DNA of 50,210 bases from Polyangiaceae bacterium (GTDB taxonomy: Bacteria > Myxococcota_A > Polyangia > Polyangiales > Polyangiaceae). The stretch is from contig JAICQO010000044.1 of assembly GCA_025937835.1 (NCBI GenBank), positions 1 to 50,210 on the forward strand, in the 5' to 3' direction. The notes under the pieces were generated by a model. It was not told the origin of the DNA and did not search any database. It saw only the letters and a list, made by a program, of their open reading frames with translations. Made by a program: the position numbers and the translations under genes. Shown here piece by piece: positions 14,646 through 25,200 of the stretch (the first letter of the stretch is position 1; every line of letters starts with the position of its first letter).

Positions 14646-15344
14646 ATGCCCGAGCTTCACGACACACCCCAGCCGCTGAAAGCGAGCGGCCCCGAAGTGC
14701 TGCTCGAGGGATGGACCAGCTTCGCCCAGGGCTGGCTGTTGCTCGACATGGTGGTGGTGCTCACGCTGGCGCTGGTGCTGGGCGCGGTGATCGCCTATCA
14801 CCCCGCGACTCGGCGAAGGCTGTCTACCCTCGAGCATTTCGAGCAGCCGAAGACGCTGCTGATGTACGCCGTCGTGGCGGCGGTGGTGGCGCTGATCGTC
14901 GAGGTGCAACCGGCGATGGCGTTCGTGATCTTCGGCATCGGCGGGCTGCTGCGGTTCCGCACGATGGTCGGCGAGGCCAAGGACACCGGGCGCGTGATCT
15001 TGGTCACGGTGGTCGGCCTGTGTTGCGGTCTGAAGATCTTCATCGTGGCCGTGCCGGCGACGGTGATCGGCTGGCTCCTGATTTTCGCGCTCGAGCAGCA
15101 GATCGCGGGCATCATCCGCGTCTCGGGCGTGGGCGAGCAGCAGATGCACGACGCCACGCGCGCCTACCGCGCCATGATTGCCGCGGCCGGCTGCAAGATC
15201 ATCGGCGAGCAGACCAAGTTCATCAAGCGCGAGTTCACGTTCGTGGTGAAGGCCCCACCGAGCCTCGACCGCGAGGGCTTGCAGGCCCAGTTCGACTCGC
15301 TGCCGCCCGAGGTCCGTGGCGTGGTCGATTGGGAACGTCTGTAG
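14646..15344 (+). CDS. Polytopic membrane protein with cytoplasmic C-terminal domain
   Basis: A 232-residue protein. Four hydrophobic segments lie at about 28-50, 73-90, 92-105 and 117-150 (LLLDMVVVLTLALVLGAVIA, LLMYAVVAAVVALIVEV, MAFVIFGIGGLLRFRT, VILVTVVGLCCGLKIFIVAV). The GIGGLLRFRT loop is like that of DUF4956/MgtC-like membrane proteins. The last 75 residues form a soluble alpha/beta domain (ACT- or ferredoxin-like in pattern). The function is unknown. The esterase gene begins eight bases after its stop, so they are probably cotranscribed. Confidence 0.78.
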   Translation: MPELHDTPQPLKASGPEVLLEGWTSFAQGWLLLDMVVVLTLALVLGAVIAYHPATRRRLSTLEHFEQPKTLLMYAVVAAVVALIVEVQPAMAFVIFGIGGLLRFRTMVGEAKDTGRVILVTVVGLCCGLKIFIVAVPATVIGWLLIFALEQQIAGIIRVSGVGEQQMHDATRAYRAMIAAAGCKIIGEQTKFIKREFTFVVKAPPSLDREGLQAQFDSLPPEVRGVVDWERL

Positions 15345-15352
15345 GTCCGGCC

Positions 15353-16138
15353 GTGAGCTCCAAGAAGCCCCTGGCGTGCTTGATCTTGCACGGCTTCACG
15401 TCGAGCCTCGACGCCGTGCGCCCGCTGGTTCCGCTCGTGGAGCGCCTCGGCTTGCCCTACCGCATGCCGGTGTTGCGCGGCCACGGCACGCGCCCGGAGG
15501 ACCTGCGCGGGGTTCGCCACGAGCACTGGTACGCAGACGCCGAAGCGGCGCTGCTCGAGCTGCGGCAGGAAGCCGAGCAGGTCGCGATCTGCGGCTTGTC
15601 GATGGGCGGCCTGGTGGCGCTCGAGCTCGCCGCGCGTCACCCCGACGACGTCGCCGCCTTGATCACGCTCGGAGCAGCGCTGTACATCAAGAGCCCGCTC
15701 GTCCACGCCAGCAAGCTGATCGCCAGCCTGGTGGACATGTGGACCCCCACGCCGGGCCGGGGTTACGCCGATCGCGCGCTGGCCCGGGGCAGCACCAACT
15801 ACAAGAGCTTCGCCACCGACGCCCTGGTCTCGCTCCACGCCTACGGCGGCGTCGTGCGCGGCTTGCTGGGCCAGGTGCGCGCCCCGATCCTGGTGCTGCA
15901 CCCGCGAAACGATCGCGTGATCAAGCCCGCCTCCGCCGACTACATCTACGAGCACGTCGCATCTCGTGAAAAGCAGCGCGTCTTCCTCGAGCGCTGCAAC
16001 CACGAGATGCTCTTGGACTGCGAGTCGGAGCGAGTCTTGGGCCTGGTCGAACGGATGCTCCGACAGACCTTGGAAGCGCAGCTCGCGCCTAGTACGCCGA
16101 ATAGTCCACGAAATTCCCGGTCATCATCAAGCCCGTGA
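15353..16138 (+). CDS. Carboxylesterase / monoacylglycerol lipase-like hydrolase
   Basis: A 261-residue alpha/beta hydrolase from GTG 15353. It has the oxyanion motif ILHGFTSS, nucleophile elbow CGLSMGGL, acid HPRNDRVI and catalytic His in RCNHEMLLD. The small size and GLSMGG elbow match the Est30/thermostable esterase and bacterial monoglyceride lipase group. It has no signal peptide, so it should be cytoplasmic. The last ~14 Ser/Pro-rich residues run over the end of the convergent GH8 gene (50-base overlap) and are probably not structured. Confidence 0.9.
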   Translation: MSSKKPLACLILHGFTSSLDAVRPLVPLVERLGLPYRMPVLRGHGTRPEDLRGVRHEHWYADAEAALLELRQEAEQVAICGLSMGGLVALELAARHPDDVAALITLGAALYIKSPLVHASKLIASLVDMWTPTPGRGYADRALARGSTNYKSFATDALVSLHAYGGVVRGLLGQVRAPILVLHPRNDRVIKPASADYIYEHVASREKQRVFLERCNHEMLLDCESERVLGLVERMLRQTLEAQLAPSTPNSPRNSRSSSSP

Positions 16139-17507
16139 ACATCGCCCACGACAGGTTGTAGTAGCTCTCGGTACCCGCCTGGAGGTCCATCGCGACCTGC
16201 GCGTACGCGTCGTTGACGAGCAGCGTCTGATTGGCGGCCATGCCGGCGACGCCCGCGGGCCCGATGAACGTCGAGTTCTTGTTGTCGCTGAGCTTGGTGC
16301 CGTCGAGCGCGTAGCCGTCGCGGATGTTCTCGACGCCGACCATCGCGAAGAACGCGCTCACCTTCTCGGCGTAGGCCTTGGCGCGCGGTTCCTCGTTCCA
16401 GCAGGCGTCGAGGCCGATCCGGTACGGCGTACGAGCCGCGTCGTACTTGTAATCGTTGCCTCGCCCGTTCGTCCAATCGGGAACGAGGCCCGTCATGTCG
16501 TGGGCGGAGCCTTCGAGGATCTCGTACGACTTGTCGATGATCTGGTTCCAGCGGTTCTCGCCGGTGTACTTGGCGAAGGCGCGGTAGAACGCCGGCGCGA
16601 GGTAGGACGGGTTCACGTCGTCGTAGTAGTCCCCGCCCTTGATCGTGCCGTCGCTCTGGAAGTCGTTGGCGAGCACCTTGCCGAGGTAGCTCTTGGTGAC
16701 GTCGCCGTAGCCGCCCCACTGCTTGTCCGCCATCATCAACGCGAAGCCGATGTCCTCGTCGCTGTCGGTCGCCGAGTTCCGGCCCTGGATGCTGCCGTCG
16801 GCGCGGATTTGCCAGTGCATGAGGCCTTTGTCGTCGAACTTCGACTGGGTATAGGCCCAGAGTTTGTCGAACGTGTCCTTGTCGTTCATGAACACGGCGA
16901 ACAGCATTCCGTACGACATGCCCTCGGACACCGTATCGTCGGAGTTCTCCGGGCGCCGTACGCGCAAGCTGCCGTCGCCGCCGTCGACGACCAAGAGCTC
17001 CTTGTACTTTTGCCAGCCGACGCTGGCGTCCATCGCGTCGCAAGCGGTCGGGTAGATGCATGCGTCGCTGAAGCGGTGCTGAGGGAAGGGGAACTTGGCC
17101 GTGTCCGTCGCGGGCGCCGTGACTCCGCCCTTGCAGGGACCGATCGCGCCGCCGGAACCGCCCACGCCCGTCGACCCGCTCGCACCGCCGGCGCCACCAG
17201 CCGGCGCTCCGCCGGCAGCGCTGCCGCCCGTTGCGCCGCCCGTCGCGGCTCCTCCCGTTGCCGTCCCGCCCGTCGCCATCGAACCCGAGGTGCCGCCCTG
17301 GGCAGCCGTCGTTGCGCCACCGGTGGCCGTGCCGCCCGTGCTGGCGCCGCCAGCGCCGGGCATTCCGCCCGTCGATTGCGGGGGTTCCCCGTCACTGGAA
17401 CCGGTTCCTGAGTCACACGCAAAAGACGCCGTCGTCGCGGCGGCGCAGCAGAGCAGCAGGGCTCGGACGCCAAAGCTACGGTCGATGTGGAGGTGATGCT
17501 TCTTCAT
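16089..17507 (-). CDS. Secreted/lipid-anchored glycoside hydrolase family 8
   Basis: A 472-residue protein. I choose ATG 17507 (MKKHHLHIDRSFG) because it yields a signal with a lipobox-like TTASFAC. A Gly/Thr/Ala-rich linker follows (about 40-145, built of TGG repeats). The rest is a GH8 (alpha/alpha)6 barrel: SEGMSYGMLF carries the general-acid Glu (E195), followed by DKLWAYTQ, ATDSDEDIGFALMMADKQWG and TPYRIGLDACWN. GH8 enzymes cut beta-1,4-glucan, chitosan, xylan or lichenan, and the exact substrate cannot be told. The linker type recurs in three other exported proteins of this window. Confidence 0.9.
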   Translation of the reverse strand: MKKHHLHIDRSFGVRALLLCCAAATTASFACDSGTGSSDGEPPQSTGGMPGAGGASTGGTATGGATTAAQGGTSGSMATGGTATGGAATGGATGGSAAGGAPAGGAGGASGSTGVGGSGGAIGPCKGGVTAPATDTAKFPFPQHRFSDACIYPTACDAMDASVGWQKYKELLVVDGGDGSLRVRRPENSDDTVSEGMSYGMLFAVFMNDKDTFDKLWAYTQSKFDDKGLMHWQIRADGSIQGRNSATDSDEDIGFALMMADKQWGGYGDVTKSYLGKVLANDFQSDGTIKGGDYYDDVNPSYLAPAFYRAFAKYTGENRWNQIIDKSYEILEGSAHDMTGLVPDWTNGRGNDYKYDAARTPYRIGLDACWNEEPRAKAYAEKVSAFFAMVGVENIRDGYALDGTKLSDNKNSTFIGPAGVAGMAANQTLLVNDAYAQVAMDLQAGTESYYNLSWAMFTGLMMTGNFVDYSAY

Positions 17508-17663
17508 GCACGTTTCTCGCGGAGGCGAGAGACTATCCCAGGATTTCGCGCGCGCCCGCGCCGCGAGCATCGAGCTGCGCGCCGGGCTCCGATGCATTAC
17601 TGTGCCAGGGTGGTTTTCCGTCGTGCCGGTGAAACGGCCGCCTCGAGCGGTCCCTCGCTGCGG

Positions 17664-18014
17664 ATGATCGTCCAGGCGGCGAGTTGGTCAACGATCTTTC
17701 TCGTGAGCCTCGCGTCGTGTCGCGGCTCCTCGGACCCCTCGTCGGATGGAGCGGGCGGTGCTCCACCGAGCGCGAGCGGCGGTGCTGCGGGCGGGCCGAG
17801 CTCGGGTTCGTGGTCGTGCGCAACGACGCTGGGGATCTGCAGCTGCGTCGAGGTCGGGGCCGAGACTCAGAAGCGCGACGAGTGCCCGCGCTCTTCTTGT
17901 TGCTTCGAGAGCGGGCCGGGGCGCTGCAATTGCCTGGTAGACGACGAAAAGCTCGGCTGTGAGGAGCTCGGCAAGGCGCTCGACAAGACCAAGGCCGTCG
18001 AACGCTGCCCATGA
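17664..18014 (+). CDS. Small Cys-rich lipoprotein
   Basis: A 116-residue protein from ATG 17664. The signal SWSTIFLVSLASC ends in a good lipobox. A Gly/Ser/Ala-rich linker precedes a compact C-terminal domain with cysteines in the pattern CATTLGICSCVEVG ... CPRSSCCFESGPGRCNCL. I do not recognise the family. It points toward the convergent Lhr gene, with six bases between the ends. Confidence 0.7.
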   Translation: MIVQAASWSTIFLVSLASCRGSSDPSSDGAGGAPPSASGGAAGGPSSGSWSCATTLGICSCVEVGAETQKRDECPRSSCCFESGPGRCNCLVDDEKLGCEELGKALDKTKAVERCP

Positions 18015-18020
18015 ACGGCG

Positions 18021-21000
18021 TCACGGAGCGCCGGGAACGCGGACCTTACGCAACACGAACCCGTCACCCACGGCGCTGAATCCAGCGGCGAGCAGCGCCG
18101 CTCCGAACCCGGACTGCCGCGCGGGTCTGCCGTCGATCCCGCCCAACACCAGCGCGCGGCGGCGCAGGCCGTCGACCGAGCGAACCAGCGCCTCCGCCAG
18201 GGCACGCTCGGCTTCCGCGCGCTTTGTCCCCGCCTGCTCGAGGAAGGTCAAGAGCACCTTCTCGCCGCGCGGCACGTAACCGAGCAACAACCCGTCCCAG
18301 ATGATCACGAGCGCCCCGGCAGCGCGTTGCGGGCGGAGCTCCGTTTCCGGCCACGGCAAGACCGAGCCGAACGGGTTCGCGGCGTCGGTCGCGGCCAGGA
18401 TCGCTGCCCGCGCGGAGGGCTCGGCCTGGCGTGACGCGCGCAGTCGGTCGTCGGCGCTGGGCCGCGCGAACTGCACGGCATCGAGGTCCGCCACGAAGTA
18501 ACCGCGGCGCAAACGCCCGGCCTCTTCGAGGGCGCGCAACACCGGATACAGCTCCGAGAACGAGCCCAGACAGTCGCTGTTCGTGGCTTCGCGCGTGAGC
18601 ACGCCATGGCGCTCCAGCAGCGCCTCGACGCGCTGGCGAGCGCGCTCGGTGTCGCTGGGCGGCGTTTCCGGATGCCAGCGCTCGAGCAGCGACCAGCGCC
18701 CTTCGCTGCCCGGAAGCACGACGCGGCTCGGCACCGCGCGCCCGGGCCGTCCGCGGCGCTTCTCTGCGGCGAAGCGCGAGCGCAGTGGGGCGAGCGTGTC
18801 GTTGGTGAGCTCGCCGGCCCAGACCATGCTCCAGAGCGTTTCCAGCAGCTCGCGCGGAAAGGCCCGGGTGCGCGCCACGAGCTCGGCGAAAAACGAGGCG
18901 CCACTCCTTCGCAGCTGCTCCCGGAGCTTGCCGGCGAGCGCGCCCTCGACGGGCGTCACGTTCGGCGCGAGCAGCGCGTAGCGGTGGCCGCGATAGAAGG
19001 CGATCCGCCCGTCGTTCTGGCCGAGCGAATCCAGACCGCGCCAGACGAACTCGCCCGAGCTCGTGAGCGCGTCGAGCTCGGCCGGCGCGTAGCTCTCGAG
19101 CCGCGCCGGCAACAGCTCGCGCTCGAGCGAGGAGGCGACGAGCGGCGCCCCCTCGAGCTGTTCGAGCGCAAAGCCGAGCGCTCCCGGACCGCGCCTCGGC
19201 CGGCCCACGCCCTGCCAGCCCAGCGCGAAGCGCGCGAAGGTGCGCGGCGGCACGGGCTCGATGTCCTGACGCAGGCGCCGCAAGCTGTGCTGGCGGATCC
19301 GCGACAGCACGCCGGTGTCGCAGTATTCGGTGCCCGAGCCGCCGGCGAGGAAGGCGCCGCGTGACACGCGACCGGCCGCGACGAGCTCGTCGAGCGCTCG
19401 GACGAAGACCGCCTCGGGCGCGCCATAACGCTCGACGAGCTCGAGCGTGCGGAACGGCCCGTGGCTGCGCGCGTACCGAGAAACCAGCTCCGTCAGAGCA
19501 TTCGGCGCGGGCGCGAGCAAGGCCTCGGGGAGACTCGCCGGCAAGACACAGCCGAAGGCGTCTCGGTAGCGCGCCGCGTCCTCTACCGCGACGGAGTAGA
19601 GCGCGCCGCCGAGCTCGAGCGCCAGCACTCGGCCTTCGACCTCGAGCTCGTCGAGGAAAGCGCGGACCGCGCTCGGATCTCCATGCTCGCAAAGCTCGGC
19701 GGGCGTGCGTTCGCCGAGCGACAGCAACAGATCGTGCACGCGATCGCGGTGGTCGAGGACGCGCTTTCGGAGCCCGACGTCGCGCTCGACCTGGGCGATC
19801 GCTTCGGGATCGAGCAGGCGGCGCAGCTCGGCCTCTCCGAGCAGGGTTCGAAGCTTGTGCGCGTCGACCTGGAGCGCCTGGGCGCGGCGCTCGGCGGCGG
19901 GCGCGTCCGCCTCGTACATGAAGTTGCCGACGTACGAGAACAACAACGCCGAGGCGTACGGCGAGGGCGTCCGGCGTTGGCTCTCGTGGATGCGCACGTC
20001 GCGCCGCGCGATCGCCTCGAGCAGATCCCGCAGCGAGGGCACGTCGAACACGTCCCTCAGGCACTCGCGATAGGTCTCGAGCACGATCGGAAAATCGGCG
20101 TGCGCGGCGGCGGCGCGCAGCAAATCCGCCGAGCGGCGGCGCTGAGCCCAGAGCGGCGTGCGCTGGCCCGGCCTTCGTCGCGGCAAGAGCAAGGCGCGCG
20201 CCGCGTTCTCCCGGAAACGTGCCGCGAACAGCGCGCTCTTGGCGAGCCCGTCGAGCAGCAAGTCTTCGAGCGCATCGGCCGCCGGCAGCAACAGCTCGAG
20301 CTCGAGCCGCGCCGCCTCGGGAAAGCGGAAGACGATGCCGTCGTCCGACCAGACCGGAGCGGTCTCGATCCCGAGCGCCCGTCGCTGGAGCTCCTGGGCG
20401 GCGAGCGCCCACGGCGCGTGCACGCGCGACCCGAAGGGCGACAGCAGACACACGCGCTGGTCGCCGAGCTCGTCCACGAACACCTCGAGCACGAGCTCCT
20501 GGTCGCTCGGCAACGCCACGGTCGCCTCGCGCTGCTCGATCAGGTACGTCCGCAGGTTCCGCGCAGCTCGCGCATCGAAGCCGACCCGCCCGAGCCGCTC
20601 TTCGACGGCGAGCTCGTCGAGCTCCACGAGCTCGCGGCCGAGCCGGCCGATCGCCGCGCCGAGCTCATAGCGGCGCCCGCTCTGATCGCCGCGCCAGAAC
20701 GGCATCTTTCCCGGCTCTCCGGGCGCGGGGGAGACCAGCACGCGGTCGGTGGTGATATCGTCGATGCGCCAGGAGCTCGCGCCGAGCAAGAAGACCTCGC
20801 CGACGCGCGACTCGAACACCATCTCTTCGTCGAGCTCTCCGACGCGTACCGGCTTGCCCTCGGGCGTGCCGCTCAGGAACACGCCGTAGAGCCCGCGATC
20901 CGGGATCGTTCCTCCGTTGACGATCGCGACCTGGCGCGCCCCCTGACGCGGCGAGAGCCGGTGGTTCTGCCGATCCCAGACCACCCGCGGCCGGAGCTCG

Positions 21001-22415
21001 GCGAAATCGGCCGAAGGGTAGCGCCCGGAGAGCAGGTCGAGCACGGACTCGAACGACGACCGCGACAGCCCTGCGAACGGCGCCGCCGAGCGCACGAGCT
21101 CGAACAAGCCCTGCTCCTCGATCGGGCCTGCCGACACGATCGCCACGATCTGCTGCGCCAGGACGTCCAGCGGGTTGTGGAGCTCGGAGGTGACCTCTAC
21201 ATCGCCGGCCAGCATCCGCTCCGCGATCGCCGCCGTGGGCAACAGCTCGCCGCGGAACTTCGGGTAGACGACGCCGCTCGAACGTTCACCCACCGCGTGC
21301 CCGGAGCGCCCGATGCGTTGCAGCGCCGACGACACCGACGGAGGGGCGCCGATCTGCACGACCAGATCGATCGCTCCCATGTCGATGCCGAGCTCGAGCG
21401 ACGAGGTCGCGACCAGTGCCCGGAGCGCGCCTTGCTTCAGCGCTTCTTCGAGCTCGCGCCGCCGCTCCTTGGCCACCGAGCCGTGGTGGGCGAAGGTCAG
21501 AGACTCGCCCGCGGATTCGTTGAGCGCGGCGCTGAGCCTCTCGGCGAGCCGCCGGCTGTTGACGAACAGCAGCGTCGAGCGGTGAGCGCGGATCAGCTCG
21601 AGCAGCGGGCCGTGGAGCGAGGGCCAGATCGAGCGCTCCTCGTTTTTGGCTACGGCCTCGGCCATGTCCTCGATCGGCACCTGGATCGAAAGCTCGAGCC
21701 GCGGCTTCGAGCCGGTGTCGACCACCCGTACCGCCCGCGGTTCGACCGTGTCGCCGCGCAGCTCGCCCCCGCCCAAAAACTCTGCAGCGCGCTCGATCGG
21801 CCGGACCGTGGCCGAGAGCCCGATCCGCTGCAGCGGCGACTTTTCCGCGCGCAGGCGCTCGAGTCGTTCGAGGCTGAGCGCGAGGTGTGCCCCGCGCTTG
21901 CTGCCCACCAGGGTGTGGATCTCGTCGACGATCAGCGTGCGCGCGGAAGAGAGGTGCTCCGCGGCGCCCGAGGTCAAGATCAGGTACAGCGACTCCGGCG
22001 TGGTGATCAGGATCTCGCTCGGATGCTTGCGGAACCGCGCGCGCTCGGCCGCGGGCGTGTCGCCCGAGCGTACGGCGATGCTGGGCGCGCGGGCGGCGAC
22101 ACCGAGGGCCGCCGCGGTCTCCACGATGCCCGCGATCGGCCCGCGCAGGTTGCGCTCGACGTCGGCGCCGAGTGCCTTCAGCGGCGACACGTAGACGAGC
22201 TCTACACCGGCCGACGGCGCCGCGAACATCAGGCGATCGAGCGCCGTGAGGAACGCCGCGAGCGTCTTGCCCGAGCCCGTGGGAGCCAGAAGCAGCGCCG
22301 ACTCGCCCCCGGCCAGCGCTTGCCAGCCGCGCTCCTGGACCGGCGTCGGCGTGCCGAGCCGCTTCTTGAACCACTCGGAGACGGGTGAATGAAAGCGCGC
22401 GAGGGCGGACGACAC
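18021..22415 (-). CDS. lhr: Large Lhr-type ATP-dependent helicase
   Basis: A 1464-residue superfamily 2 helicase, near the usual length of bacterial Lhr. I place the start at GTG 22415 (VSSALARFHSPV), five bases after the upstream gene's stop; the frame is open further but runs into that gene. Walker A is APTGSGKT (44-51), motif II is DEIH (164-167), then SATVRPIE (motif III), and in RecA2 ATSSLELGIDMG and QRIGRSGH (motif VI). The Lhr winged-helix/beta-sheet core and a long C-terminal extension of the Lhr-CTD type follow. Lhr is a 3'-5' helicase acting on DNA and RNA:DNA hybrids in DNA repair. No DEAD-box nuclease or phosphoesterase partner is next to it; the upstream gene is a lipoprotein. 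Confidence 0.95.
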   Translation of the reverse strand: MSSALARFHSPVSEWFKKRLGTPTPVQERGWQALAGGESALLLAPTGSGKTLAAFLTALDRLMFAAPSAGVELVYVSPLKALGADVERNLRGPIAGIVETAAALGVAARAPSIAVRSGDTPAAERARFRKHPSEILITTPESLYLILTSGAAEHLSSARTLIVDEIHTLVGSKRGAHLALSLERLERLRAEKSPLQRIGLSATVRPIERAAEFLGGGELRGDTVEPRAVRVVDTGSKPRLELSIQVPIEDMAEAVAKNEERSIWPSLHGPLLELIRAHRSTLLFVNSRRLAERLSAALNESAGESLTFAHHGSVAKERRRELEEALKQGALRALVATSSLELGIDMGAIDLVVQIGAPPSVSSALQRIGRSGHAVGERSSGVVYPKFRGELLPTAAIAERMLAGDVEVTSELHNPLDVLAQQIVAIVSAGPIEEQGLFELVRSAAPFAGLSRSSFESVLDLLSGRYPSADFAELRPRVVWDRQNHRLSPRQGARQVAIVNGGTIPDRGLYGVFLSGTPEGKPVRVGELDEEMVFESRVGEVFLLGASSWRIDDITTDRVLVSPAPGEPGKMPFWRGDQSGRRYELGAAIGRLGRELVELDELAVEERLGRVGFDARAARNLRTYLIEQREATVALPSDQELVLEVFVDELGDQRVCLLSPFGSRVHAPWALAAQELQRRALGIETAPVWSDDGIVFRFPEAARLELELLLPAADALEDLLLDGLAKSALFAARFRENAARALLLPRRRPGQRTPLWAQRRRSADLLRAAAAHADFPIVLETYRECLRDVFDVPSLRDLLEAIARRDVRIHESQRRTPSPYASALLFSYVGNFMYEADAPAAERRAQALQVDAHKLRTLLGEAELRRLLDPEAIAQVERDVGLRKRVLDHRDRVHDLLLSLGERTPAELCEHGDPSAVRAFLDELEVEGRVLALELGGALYSVAVEDAARYRDAFGCVLPASLPEALLAPAPNALTELVSRYARSHGPFRTLELVERYGAPEAVFVRALDELVAAGRVSRGAFLAGGSGTEYCDTGVLSRIRQHSLRRLRQDIEPVPPRTFARFALGWQGVGRPRRGPGALGFALEQLEGAPLVASSLERELLPARLESYAPAELDALTSSGEFVWRGLDSLGQNDGRIAFYRGHRYALLAPNVTPVEGALAGKLREQLRRSGASFFAELVARTRAFPRELLETLWSMVWAGELTNDTLAPLRSRFAAEKRRGRPGRAVPSRVVLPGSEGRWSLLERWHPETPPSDTERARQRVEALLERHGVLTREATNSDCLGSFSELYPVLRALEEAGRLRRGYFVADLDAVQFARPSADDRLRASRQAEPSARAAILAATDAANPFGSVLPWPETELRPQRAAGALVIIWDGLLLGYVPRGEKVLLTFLEQAGTKRAEAERALAEALVRSVDGLRRRALVLGGIDGRPARQSGFGAALLAAGFSAVGDGFVLRKVRVPGAP

Positions 22416-22420
22416 TCGCT

Positions 22421-23326
22421 CTACTCGCGCGATACGGCGGCTTCGTAGATGTCGTGATTGCCGTCGCGATTGGAGGTGAAAAACAGCCGCCTGCCGTCCG
22501 GGCTCAACCACGGGTCTCGCTCGTCGTGCTCCGTGTTGACGGTGCCTTCGTCGAGGGGCACGGGAGCGCCGAACGGCGAGTCGAGGCTCGCCCGCGTCGT
22601 CAAGTACAGGTTGCCCTCGTCTTCGCCGCTTCCGGAGCTGAAGAACAGCGTCAGGAGATCCTGGGTCAAGAAGCCATCGATGACCCGCGCTCCGATCTCG
22701 AGCTCCGGGATCGCTACCGGCGTCCCGTACTCACCACCACGTTCGCTGACCGCGAAGAAGGTCTGGTACTCGCCTCCGTTGCGCTGTGAACCGAGGGGCA
22801 TGATCGTGAGCTCGAACGTCCCGGCCGGCTGTCGCGGGATGTCCTTGGCGCTCGAGTTCAGGCTCGTCGCGTTCTGCAGCGCGGACCAACTCTGGTCCGG
22901 CAGCCGCGTCGAGAACCAGATATCCGTGTCGTCGTCGTCGCCGGCGTTCTGGCCCACCCACAGGATCTGTCCGTCGAGCGAGATCGCCGGGCTCGCATCG
23001 TCCTTGTCGCTGCTCGCCGCGTCGAGCCGCACGGGGCTTCCGAAGGGTTCGTCCACGGAAGCGCGGGTGGCGACGAACACATCCGCGTCCCCGTCGCGCG
23101 TCGAAAGCAGGTAGAGCTCGCGCAAATCCGCGGTCAGCGTCGGGTTGTCGTCCTTCCCGTCGGAGCTGACCGCGCTCAGCCGAACCGGCTCGGCGAAGCG
23201 ATAGCGCGGCATTCCCGCGGGCGGGTCGCCCGGGACGTCGCGCGGCAGACGCCCGAGCGTGACCAGCTCGCTGTCGCACCCGGCGACGAGCAGGGCGAAT
23301 GCCAGAAGGCCAGGTGCACGGCCCAT
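22421..23326 (-). CDS. PD40 beta-propeller-like lipoprotein
   Basis: A 301-residue lipoprotein (LLAFALLVAGC lipobox). The mature part shows repeated motifs of TolB/WD40-like PD40 type: DDNPTLTADLRELYLLSTRD, ASPAISLDGQILWVGQN and DPWLSPDGRRLFFTSNRDGN, each with the S-P-D-G-x-x-L-x-F-x-S core. About four to five blades are present, so the propeller may be completed by less obvious repeats. It probably binds protein or envelope ligands at a membrane. Its stop is five bases before the lhr start, so the two are likely cotranscribed, though a functional link is not obvious. Confidence 0.82.
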   Translation of the reverse strand: MGRAPGLLAFALLVAGCDSELVTLGRLPRDVPGDPPAGMPRYRFAEPVRLSAVSSDGKDDNPTLTADLRELYLLSTRDGDADVFVATRASVDEPFGSPVRLDAASSDKDDASPAISLDGQILWVGQNAGDDDDTDIWFSTRLPDQSWSALQNATSLNSSAKDIPRQPAGTFELTIMPLGSQRNGGEYQTFFAVSERGGEYGTPVAIPELEIGARVIDGFLTQDLLTLFFSSGSGEDEGNLYLTTRASLDSPFGAPVPLDEGTVNTEHDERDPWLSPDGRRLFFTSNRDGNHDIYEAAVSRE

Positions 23327-23472
23327 CGAGGCCGCAGCCTAGCCCTTTTCTCCAGGGCGGCACGCGCCGCCCCTCCCCGCCGAAGTGAATTCGGCGGGGC
23401 CCCTCCCCACGCGCTCACGCTCTTCGTCCGAGCCTTCCGCGTACTTCGGCAGATTCCTAACCGTCTGTCGCT

Positions 23473-25083
<1,611 letters not shown>

Positions 25084-25170
25084 GCAATAAAGTCGGCTCC
25101 GTCTCGCCGCTGAGCGACGCTCATCGGGTAACGACTATCATGCCGCAGTTCTTTAGAGCTGTCTTCACAC

Positions 25171-25199
25171 CCCCGCGTGTGAGACGCGAGAACGCGGGG
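25171..25199 (-). terminator. Weak hairpin after the ABC binding-protein gene
   Basis: CCCCGCG (25171-25177) pairs with CGCGGGG (25193-25199) around a 15-base loop, directly after the stop codon of the gene to the right (minus strand). There is no run of T, so termination would be Rho-dependent or the hairpin may only stabilise the mRNA. Confidence 0.4.
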
Positions 25200-25200
25200 A

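Noticed and set aside
19461-22388. Very long plus-strand frame opposite the Lhr helicase
   Set aside because: It is a high-GC shadow: its protein has no recognisable domain and its frame mirrors the codon third-base bias of lhr on the other strand.
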